Shown here piece by piece: positions 7,054-12,911 of a stretch of 19,213 nucleotides of DNA. A program made the position numbers and the translations under genes. The stretch spans positions 1 through 19,213 of the forward strand of contig JAEOTJ010000474.1 in the NCBI GenBank assembly GCA_016839905.1, read 5' to 3'. This DNA comes from Promethearchaeota archaeon (lineage in GTDB: Archaea; Asgardarchaeota; Lokiarchaeia; Sigynarchaeales; SOKP01). Below the pieces are notes generated by a model. That model saw only the letters and a program-made list of their open reading frames with translations. It was not told the DNA's origin and made no database searches. Within the stretch, counting starts at the first letter, position 1. Every line of letters begins with the position of its first letter.

Positions 7054-7430
7054 TCCTTTTACCTTTTTAGATTTACAGTTTAATATTAAGAAACATTGAT
7101 ATTTAAAAGTATTCTTTCTGCTCTAATGTGATTTTTTGCTTCCTTTCCCTTTCTTCTCATAGAATCGCAAAATATCCATACCAAACATACTGGTAACTTG
7201 GATATAATTTTCCAACTCAACACACCTAAATAGTTTTAAGGTTATAAAAATAATCCTTTAATTGAATTATAAGGTTTAACAGGTGTGATTATTTATTAAA
7301 GATAAATGATTTTACTTTACAAAACTTTTAACATGAAGTATCCTTAAATGAACACTTATCAATTAAAAAATGAGATTGGATGTCAAATTGAGTGAGGATT
7401 AGTTGATTTAAGAAAGGAAAAAAGAAATGA
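7054..7430. other. Gene-free region carrying the first propeller promoter
   Basis: The first 60 bases hold the leader and promoter of the propeller gene. Further on, a minus-strand frame of about 40 codons, with no ATG until late, reads VELENYIQVTSMFGMDILRF then YEKKGKGSKKSH and stops near 7129. It may be a gene scrap but is too short to call. Otherwise nothing is seen. Confidence 0.4.
7099..7108 (-). promoter_or_regulatory. TATA box of the first propeller gene, conserved among the three paralogs
   Basis: The minus strand reads TTTTAAATAT, 46 bases before the ATG at 7053. Downstream, TTAATATTAAACTGTAAATC and a TAAAAAGGTAA stretch are shared almost base for base with the gene starting at 11456. 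AGGT about 8 bases before the ATG could act as a weak ribosome binding site. Confidence 0.6.
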
Positions 7431-7778
7431 TCATTTTTCCGAGTTTAATAATTCCATCACGTTGTTGCATTTATAACAAAGTAATGTTTCAGGTTCCTGA
7501 AGATCCATAAAATCCTCCCTAGAAATTGGGTAGGTCTTGTTGCAATTTCTACATAAATATCCAATATTAAAGAAATAATTCCCACATTCCTTACAAGTAA
7601 AATGATAAAATCGTTCTCTCGTAATCGAGTCAGGGGCATTACAAGAAGCGCAATACACGCCGATTTTTGTTCTATCTGGTGGAGAATGTGGTTGTTGTTC
7701 TTTATGCGGATGAGCTTTTTCACCCCTTACGGATGCTTGTATTGAATTATAGGGATTACTTGCAACACTTTTAATCTC
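7431..7778 (-). CDS. Zinc-ribbon domain, apparently the out-of-frame C-terminal part of the second propeller gene
   Basis: This frame opens straight after the A10 run at 7779-7788 and runs to TAA at 7431-7433. It reads EIKSVASNPYNSIQASVRGE, then a polar, Pro-rich linker (KAHPHKEQQPHSPPDRTK), then a cysteine domain with four CxxC pairs: CASC, CKEC, CRNC and CYKC, enough for two zinc sites. The domain contains FYHFTCKECGNYFFNIGYLC and PISREDFMDLQEPETLL. It has no ATG; a GTG at 7656-7658, just before CASC, would give a free 75-residue protein. I favour the fused reading: the linker is open and protein-like all the way to the A-run, and the first residues after the run match the shifted frame in the paralog (EFKSVTS). 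In the fused protein this domain would be cytoplasmic. Similar zinc ribbons bind nucleic acid or proteins; the exact role is unknown. Confidence 0.6.
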   Translation of the reverse strand, partial: EIKSVASNPYNSIQASVRGEKAHPHKEQQPHSPPDRTKIGVYCASCNAPDSITRERFYHFTCKECGNYFFNIGYLCRNCNKTYPISREDFMDLQEPETLLCYKCNNVMELLNSEK

Positions 7779-9181
7779 TTTTTTTTTTCTGGTTCTTTCA
7801 TTGAAAAGGATTGTTTTCTTTTTTTTATGAGTAATGTTAAAGAAATTATAATACCGGCCGAAAGAATCCCTAATAATTCTATTAAAAGGAAAAAAATATG
7901 GTCAGGGATCCCTTCCTGAGTATCATCTTCACCACTTCCATTAACATTTGAATGAGGTTTATATTTTAATAGCAACGCATCACCAAACGTAGTATATGTC
8001 CATCCTGTAATGTATATATTTCCCGAATCATCTAAAGCAATGTCAAGTCCAACATCATTAACACTACTGCCAAATGTTATGTTCTTCACGGAATTCCTTG
8101 AATTATCAAACTTCGCAATGAAAATATCATCATCATTAGTGTCCGAAGTATTAGTATGTCCTGTAATGTAAATGTTTCCCAAATCATCTAAGGTAATTCC
8201 CTCTCCATGATCACGATCACTATCGCCCCATGTGATATTTATAATGGGATTTCCTGAGCTGTTTACTATTGTGATAAATGCATCATGATCTCCCGCACCA
8301 AAACTCTCAGTATAACCCGTAATATACATTTTTCCCGAACCATCTAAAGCAATATCATATCCTCCATCAGAATCACTTCCGCCCCATGTGATGTTCTTCA
8401 CGGAATCGTATGTACTGTTATATTTTGCAATAAACGCATCATTACCTCCCGCACCAAAACTCTCAGTCTCTCCTGTAATGTAAATGTTTCCCGAACCATC
8501 TAAAGCAATTTCATATCCAATTTCATTACTGCTACCGCCCCAGGTTATATTCTTCAAGGAATTCCCTGAACTGTCGAATTTTGCGATGAAAGCATCATTA
8601 TCATCAGTACCAGATGTATTGGTATATCCTGTAATGTAAATGTTTCCCAAACCATCTAAAGCAATTCCCTCCGCACTATCTACCATGCTATCGCCCCAGG
8701 TTATATTCTTTACGGAATTGAATGAACTATCATATTTAGCAATAAACGCATCTGCAGCCCCCGCCCCAAAACTTTCAGTCTTTCCTGTAATGAACATATT
8801 TCCTGAACCATCTAAGGCAAAGTCATTTCCACGATCATAATCATTACCGCCCCATGTTATGTTATTCATAGAATTTCCTGAGCTGTCAAATTTTGCGATG
8901 AAAGCATCACCATTCCCGGCACCAAAGCTGTAAGTATATCCTGTAATGTAAATGTTTCCCAAATCATCTAAAGTGATACATCTTCCAACGTCAACGGAGC
9001 TACCACTCCAAATTTTTATAAAATCTGATTCGTAATTATTCATAATTACTGCTCTTACATCCAAGGGTTGATATTTAATATTAAGAGTTTTTCTGGGTAA
9101 ATTCAAACTAATTGAAATAAAAATGCTCGAGCAGAATAAGAGCATTAAGATTAAAACCATTCTTTTTTTTTGCCTTTTCAT
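7727..9181 (-). CDS. Surface seven-bladed beta-propeller (SBBP repeats) with membrane anchor (484 aa)
   Basis: I take the start at 9181 (MKRQKKRMVLILMLL), not the ATG at 9193, because all three paralogs begin MKRQ and share their leader. The upstream ATG arises from a single change of AAAGG to ATGG in that leader. Stop TAA at 7727-7729. Domains: signal peptide about 1-28; seven repeats built on GNIYITG or variants (GNMFITG, GKMYITG), about 50 residues each, forming one propeller outside the cell; N-x-T sites (NITWGG) in most blades; a short linker (GSGEDDTQEG); a membrane helix about 428-450; KKRKQ; then a short tail. The frame passes an A10 run and ends after 16 odd residues (RLKVLQVIPIIQYKHP). 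With 11 A instead it would continue into the zinc-ribbon domain ending at 7431. Function probably surface sensing or binding; no enzyme motif seen. Confidence 0.85.
   Translation of the reverse strand: MKRQKKRMVLILMLLFCSSIFISISLNLPRKTLNIKYQPLDVRAVIMNNYESDFIKIWSGSSVDVGRCITLDDLGNIYITGYTYSFGAGNGDAFIAKFDSSGNSMNNITWGGNDYDRGNDFALDGSGNMFITGKTESFGAGAADAFIAKYDSSFNSVKNITWGDSMVDSAEGIALDGLGNIYITGYTNTSGTDDNDAFIAKFDSSGNSLKNITWGGSSNEIGYEIALDGSGNIYITGETESFGAGGNDAFIAKYNSTYDSVKNITWGGSDSDGGYDIALDGSGKMYITGYTESFGAGDHDAFITIVNSSGNPIINITWGDSDRDHGEGITLDDLGNIYITGHTNTSDTNDDDIFIAKFDNSRNSVKNITFGSSVNDVGLDIALDDSGNIYITGWTYTTFGDALLLKYKPHSNVNGSGEDDTQEGIPDHIFFLLIELLGILSAGIIISLTLLIKKRKQSFSMKEPEKKKRLKVLQVIPIIQYKHP
7779..7788 (-). 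repeat. A10 homopolymer between membrane anchor and zinc-ribbon tail
   Basis: Minus strand: CCAG, ten A, GAGATTAAAAGTGTTGCAAG. One base more (or two fewer) joins the propeller frame to the zinc-ribbon frame. Confidence 0.85.
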
Positions 9182-9193
9182 TTTTTTTACCAT

Positions 9194-9616
9194 TTAGATT
9201 TATAGTTAAATATTATACACGCTGGTATTTAAAGATTTTTTCTACTCTATTAACTGAACGTGATTAAATGAATTTATCTTAAGACTTGTAAGGCGGCATT
9301 TTTATAAGAATATATTTCTTTTTCTCTTGAATTATCATTATTTTTTATTGAAAATTTAATCGCATTTTCTGTTTTAATATCCGTTATAATATATAATACA
9401 TTTATTAAAAGAGTAAAACAGCCTTATAAATATTGAATTACATTTAATACTAATATGACAGCAAAACTGGGAGTCGTTATCTACATCCAATGGTCGATTG
9501 TCGTGCAGCGTGTTTTAAAATGTTGTTATGGTGTTTTAAATAGGATTTGAGCTATATTTAAGTAAATTAAATTAGTAAGATAATATTTATTAACAATACC
9601 TCACAATAATAATTCA
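9194..9616. other. Divergent intergenic region between propeller gene 2 and the small membrane protein
   Basis: The left end holds the promoter of the second propeller gene. The right end holds a TATA box, TATATTTAAG at 9553-9562, about 55 bases before the ATG at 9617. In between I see AT-rich DNA without a clear frame, repeat or RNA gene. Confidence 0.4.
9226..9233 (-). promoter_or_regulatory. TATA box of the second propeller gene
   Basis: TTTAAATA on the minus strand, 45 bases before the chosen start at 9181. It is followed by TATAATATTTAACTATAAAT, clearly related to the leaders of the other two propeller genes. Confidence 0.6.
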
Positions 9617-9814
9617 ATGAAAAATATGACATTTCATACCTTACTCTCAATTGGTCTCTTGATTTCGATATTATTTACAGTAATATTTATCAATATATTT
9701 GATATAGAATTATTATTAGTAATTTTATTCCTATCATTCATTCTAAGTGAAATTGTGGTTTTTATAATGTACTACTTAATTGTAAGAAGGAAAAAAAAAA
9801 AGGAAAACATTTAA
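9617..9814 (+). CDS. Small two-helix membrane protein (65 aa), intact paralog of the broken gene at 12530
   Basis: ATG at 9617 to TAA at 9812-9814. Two membrane helices are clear: about 7-28 (TLLSIGLLISILFTVIFINI) and 31-56 (LLLVILFLSFILSEIVVFIM), then a strongly basic tail RRKKKKE that should stay inside. There is one Asp-Ile-Glu turn between them, so the loop is tiny and the protein a helical hairpin. The same sequence pattern recurs at 12530-12732, which supports a real family. The Lys tail is coded by an A11 run (9791-9801), so slippage could change the last residues. Function unknown; such proteins often assist or regulate membrane complexes, but nothing here names a partner. Confidence 0.6.
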   Translation: MKNMTFHTLLSIGLLISILFTVIFINIFDIELLLVILFLSFILSEIVVFIMYYLIVRRKKKKENI

Positions 9815-9827
9815 TAATAATAGGACT

Positions 9828-10110
9828 TCAGGGATAAGAACTATCATCTTCAGATATTGGATTATTCCTTAAATCGAATGTTATAAAATCCTTCAAGGAG
9901 TCGAGATTTTTAATTTCAGAAACTTGATTATCTTGAAGGTCAATCATTTCAATGTTAATTAAGTTTTCAAGATTTTTAATTTTTTTATTTAATTATGATT
10001 TAAATTTAGGGAACCTAATTTTTAAAATTTTCAATACAATCAAATTCAGACAATCTATTGTGTGATAAGGTTAGAGATTTTAAGGATTTTAAGTTTTCAA
10101 GATTTTTAAA
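9828..10110 (-). pseudogene. Remnant of a leucine-rich repeat protein
   Basis: Reading down the minus strand, one frame gives FKNLENLKSLKSLTLSHNRL then SEFDCIENFKN and stops at TAG 10015-10017. A second frame continues LGSLNLNHN and hits TAA. A third gives IKNLENLINIEMIDLQDNQV, SEIKNLDSLKDFITFDLRNN and PISEDDSSYP, ending at TGA 9828-9830. Together these are about four LRR units of 22 residues of the SDS22 type (L..L..L.L..N.I). At least two frameshifts and a stop separate them, and there is no start. A 19-base direct repeat, AAGTTTTCAAGATTTTTAA, occurs at 9961-9979 and 10091-10109; it codes for NLENL in two units. The upstream part overlaps the last codons of the third propeller gene, so the LRR gene was probably truncated by the same event that ended that gene. 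Confidence 0.65.
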
Positions 10111-11456
10111 TGCTTCTTAGCAACAAGGATCGAGAGAATACCGAACAATCCAATTAGAAGGAATAAATCATAACTGGGAATCGCTTCTTCTTGAGTAGTA
10201 TCATCACGCCCAATCGTATTAGAAGGATTTTTTACAATGAAAGCGTCATAATCCCCCACACCAAAACTGTTAGTAGTTCCTGTAATGTATATATTTCCTG
10301 AACTGTCTAAAACAATGTCATATCCTTTATCAAAACTCCTTCCTCCCCAGAGGATAACTTCTTCAAGATTCCCATTACTGTTATATTTTGCGAGGAACGC
10401 ATCAGAAGTTCCCGTACTAAAACTATATGTATTTCCTGTAATGTATATGCTTCCCGAACCATCTAAAGCAATATTCTCTCCCCTATCATAATCTATCCCG
10501 CCCCAGGTGATGTCCCATTGTAGAACCCCCGAACTATCATATTTTGCAATAAACGCATCCTCAGTACCCGCCCCAAAGCTATAAGTCCCTCCTGTAATGT
10601 AAATGTTTCCCGAACCATCTAAAGCAATACCATATCCATAATCCCCAGAGTTGCCGCCCCAAGTGATATTCATTGCAGAATCCCCTGAACTGTTAAATTT
10701 TGCGATGAACGCATCCCCATCAATATCACCAAAGCTCGTAGTCAATCCCGTAATATAGATGTTTCCCGAGCCATCTAAGGCAATATTATTTCCCTCATCT
10801 TGTTCGCTGCCACCCCAATACTCATCCCATTGTAAAGACCCAGAACTATTAAATTTTGCAATAAACGCGTCTTCATTCCCCGGCCCAAAACTATCAGTCC
10901 TTCCTGTAATATATATATTTCCCGAGCCATCTAAAATAATATACTGTCCCTCATCGTAATTACTGCCGCCCCAGGTGATGTTCATTACAGAATTCCTCGA
11001 ACTGTCGAATTTTGCGATGAACGCATCCCCATCAATATCACCAAAGCTTTCAGTTTTTCCTGTTATGTATATATTTCCCGTACCATCTAAAGCAATATCC
11101 TGCCCGTCATCATTATTGATGCCGCCCCAAATAATGTGCTTCACAGAATTCCCTGAACTATTAAATTTTGCGATGAACGCATCCCCATCAATATCACCAA
11201 AGCTTTCAGTTTTTCCTGTTATGTATATATTTCCCGAACCATCTAAATCAATACCCCTTCCATTATCATAATTGATGCCGCCCCAGGCTTTATAAAAATC
11301 TGATTTGTAATTTTCCGCAGCTGCTGTTCTTACATCTAAGAGTCGATATGTTCCATTAAAAGCTTTACCGGGTGAATACCAAGTGACTGAAGCAAGAATG
11401 CCCGAACAGAGCGCGAGCATGAAGATAAAAATCATTCCAATTTTTTGTCTTTTCAT
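10089..11456 (-). CDS. Surface seven-bladed beta-propeller (SBBP repeats) with shortened anchor (455 aa)
   Basis: ATG at 11456 (MKRQKIGMIFIFMLALCSGI, signal peptide about 1-32) to TAA at 10089-10091. Seven repeats of about 52 residues follow, each with GNIYITG or GSIYITG, a SFG turn and DAFIAK, so one full propeller. Blades 1 and 2 share a 73-base stretch with no difference, and blade 4 shares 41 bases of it. After the linker (DDTTQEEAIPSYD) comes a membrane helix, LFLLIGLFGILSILVA, cut short against the paralogs (which go on to LLIKKRKQ), then KKHLKILKT. The last residues are coded inside DNA that belongs to a leucine-rich repeat remnant, so the original tail (and any A-run) was lost. The remaining helix plus KK may still anchor it. 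Role as for its paralogs: exported, surface-bound, probably binding or sensing. Confidence 0.85.
   Translation of the reverse strand: MKRQKIGMIFIFMLALCSGILASVTWYSPGKAFNGTYRLLDVRTAAAENYKSDFYKAWGGINYDNGRGIDLDGSGNIYITGKTESFGDIDGDAFIAKFNSSGNSVKHIIWGGINNDDGQDIALDGTGNIYITGKTESFGDIDGDAFIAKFDSSRNSVMNITWGGSNYDEGQYIILDGSGNIYITGRTDSFGPGNEDAFIAKFNSSGSLQWDEYWGGSEQDEGNNIALDGSGNIYITGLTTSFGDIDGDAFIAKFNSSGDSAMNITWGGNSGDYGYGIALDGSGNIYITGGTYSFGAGTEDAFIAKYDSSGVLQWDITWGGIDYDRGENIALDGSGSIYITGNTYSFSTGTSDAFLAKYNSNGNLEEVILWGGRSFDKGYDIVLDSSGNIYITGTTNSFGVGDYDAFIVKNPSNTIGRDDTTQEEAIPSYDLFLLIGLFGILSILVAKKHLKILKT
11008..11236 (-). repeat. Identical 73-base blade segments within the third propeller gene
   Basis: 11008-11080 and 11164-11236 are identical over 73 bases, spaced 156 bases (52 codons) apart. 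A third copy at 10696-10736 keeps 41 of these bases. Sharp identity against more diverged surroundings suggests recent duplication or conversion between blades. Confidence 0.8.
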
Positions 11457-11502
11457 TTTTATTACCTTTTTAGATTTACAGTTTAATATTAAGACGAGCA
11501 GG

Positions 11503-11511
11503 TATTTAAAT
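11503..11511 (-). promoter_or_regulatory. TATA box of the third propeller gene
   Basis: ATTTAAATA on the minus strand, 47 bases before the ATG at 11456, followed by the same leader as the first propeller gene (TTAATATTAAACTGTAAATC, then TAAAAAGGTAAT). Confidence 0.6.
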
Positions 11512-11718
11512 GTTCATCAAAAAAATTCTATAAATAGAATGAATGTAATGTACTACAATTTTCTCAAAAAAAAATCGTGATGCCCGAATTGTGATTTTTT
11601 TCTCTTTCTTTCTCTTAATTGGCTCGTTTAAGGTTCGGAAAGGGCGATCTGGGCGGAGGCTTGAAAAAGAAATTGGCTTGCTTGCTCCCCCGTGCCCATT
11701 TAATTGGATCCAAGAAAC

Positions 11719-11810
11719 ATATCACGATTTAATTCAAATGTACTACGATTCTGTCAAAATATGCTGCGATTCTATGCAAATGTACTACGATTCTATGCAA
11801 ATGATTATTT
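11719..11810. repeat. Short tandem repeats of about 21 bases (CAAATGTACTACGATTCTATG)
   Basis: Units at 11735-11754, 11755-11776 and 11777-11797, with a part unit after and a degenerate one before; a loose single copy (AATGTACTACAATTTTCTC) lies near 11546. The frame would read QMYYDS(V/M), but no convincing gene contains it. The rest of 11512-11954 holds a locally GC-richer patch (about 11630-11700) and TATA-like TTTTTAAATAGG (11818) and GATTTTTAAAC (11895). It may be a regulator-binding array or a repeat scrap. Confidence 0.5.
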
Positions 11811-11954
11811 GAAAAAAATTTTTAAATAGGTATCAATGATGGGGAAAAAATTATTAAAATTGAGACAAGCGTCTTTCTTAATAAATAATGATAAGATTTT
11901 TAAACATTCTTTTTGCTTTATTAAACATGTAAAAATTGAATTATTTGATCAAAA

Positions 11955-12518
11955 GTGAGAGTATTAATAAAAGAAATAATAATTAAAAACTTACTTGAAA
12001 ATTCATTACAATTCTATAAAAAGAAGTTAAAAGAGGCAAAACCAGATTCAAAACAACATGAACTTTGGAAAATGGTAATCAATCTATGTCAAAATGATAT
12101 TCGTGTTGGAAAAGGAACTTTTACTAACACTATTAAAGGGGAACTAGAAAGTGGAAAAAAAATTACCATTTCAAATGGGAAAAAGTTTGAATTGCAGGAT
12201 TATATTGACCAAAAAGCAGAGATGCTTATATATATCCCCGTATTTAAAATTATCGATTTAGAATCAAATCCTAATGTAAATTTATCTCATCAATTAATAC
12301 ATGAAGGAGTTTTAATTAAAAATTACACGATACCTTTAAAATGGAATTTTAAAACAAATAGAGATATGGCAGCACTTCAGACAAAGGACGGCATTTTTTT
12401 AATTTCCGAATATGAGTTAAAAAAGTTATTTAATGGAGGAATTGATGTTAAAGAAGGAGATGAAATTGTTATTGATGCCAGAGGGCATAGCCTTTTCGAT
12501 TGGCATCCAATTCCGTGA
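11955..12518 (+). CDS. Hypothetical protein (187 aa)
   Basis: The frame opens with GTG at 11955, since an in-frame TGA lies nine bases before and the next ATG is far inside; stop TGA at 12516-12518. The N-terminal third is helical and basic (LENSLQFYKKKLKEAKPDSK). The rest looks alpha/beta: KITISNGKKFELQDYIDQKA, IYIPVFKIIDLES, and a C-terminal DVKEGDEIVIDARGHSLFDW that has the feel of a small beta-barrel end (V.EGDEIVI). No signal peptide, no membrane helix, no cysteine motif; one Cys only. I do not recognise the family. It is followed 12 bases later by the decayed membrane gene on the same strand, so the two may once have formed an operon. TATA-like GATTTTTAAAC at 11895-11905 fits a short leader. 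Confidence 0.6.
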   Translation: MRVLIKEIIIKNLLENSLQFYKKKLKEAKPDSKQHELWKMVINLCQNDIRVGKGTFTNTIKGELESGKKITISNGKKFELQDYIDQKAEMLIYIPVFKIIDLESNPNVNLSHQLIHEGVLIKNYTIPLKWNFKTNRDMAALQTKDGIFLISEYELKKLFNGGIDVKEGDEIVIDARGHSLFDWHPIP

Positions 12519-12529
12519 AAAATAGTTCG

Positions 12530-12732
12530 ATGAAAACCATAACATTTCTTGTCTTATTATTAATAGGTCTCTTGATTTCGGCATTATCTTTATTAATATT
12601 TGTCAACATAATCGATAAAGCTTTTTTAATGGGATTTTTCTTCCTATCATTCTAAGTGAAGTAATGGTTTTTATCTTGTATTACTTAATGGTTAGAATGA
12701 AAAAAAATAAGGGAAAATTCCTTAACGAATAA
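12530..12732 (+). pseudogene. Decayed copy of the two-helix membrane protein, broken by a 4-base deletion
   Basis: From ATG at 12530 the frame reads MKTITFLVLLLIGLLISALS, LLIFVNIIDK, FFFLSF and stops at TAA 12653-12655 after 41 residues. The intact gene at 9617 has CATTCATTC where this one has CATTC, a loss of one ATTC unit of a tandem pair. Restoring four bases gives ILSEVMVFILYYLMVRMKKN then KGKFLNE and TAA at 12730-12732, matching the paralog through its second helix and basic tail. A GTG 15 bases earlier is an alternative start. The 41-residue product keeps one helix and might still be made. The following stretch to 12911 holds the promoter of the giant gene. Confidence 0.7.
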
Positions 12733-12793
12733 ATTCGTTTCAGATCATTGAGACTTTTTTCTCAAGAAATAAATGACCGAACAAGAAATTTAG

Positions 12794-12806
12794 TTATATT
12801 TAAATA
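12794..12806 (+). promoter_or_regulatory. TATA box for the giant exported protein
   Basis: TTATATTTAAATA lies about 105 bases before the ATG at 12912, implying a leader of some 80 bases, longer than for other genes here. Confidence 0.45.
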
Positions 12807-12829
12807 CAATAATAGGAGTTTATTCTATA

Positions 12830-12854
12830 GATAAATTTAAAAAAAAAATTTATC
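12830..12854 (+). repeat. Perfect 9-pair hairpin in the leader of the giant gene
   Basis: GATAAATTT (12830-12838) and AAATTTATC (12846-12854) with seven A between. It falls about where transcription should start, so it could be an operator or a leader stem. It is AT-only apart from the outermost pair. Confidence 0.4.
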
Positions 12855-12911
12855 AAAAAACAGGATTATACATTTTATAAAAATCAATAGATAATTAAAT
12901 TGAAAGTTAAA

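Noticed and set aside
7457..7723. 88-codon minus-strand frame overlapping the zinc-ribbon domain
   Set aside because: It lies in another frame over the four-CxxC domain and has no sensible motif; it is a shadow.
9182..9193. ATG at 9193 as start of propeller 2
   Set aside because: It adds MVKK before the MKRQ start shared by all three paralogs and falls in their conserved untranslated leader.
10285..11271. Several plus-strand frames reading IFPEPSK repeats across the propeller genes
   Set aside because: They are the exact complement of the GSGNIYITG repeats, so they recur for that reason only.
11591..11812. 73-codon plus-strand frame reading QMYYDSM repeats
   Set aside because: GTG start, low-quality composition, and the repeats are better described as DNA repeats with varying unit length (20, 22, 21).
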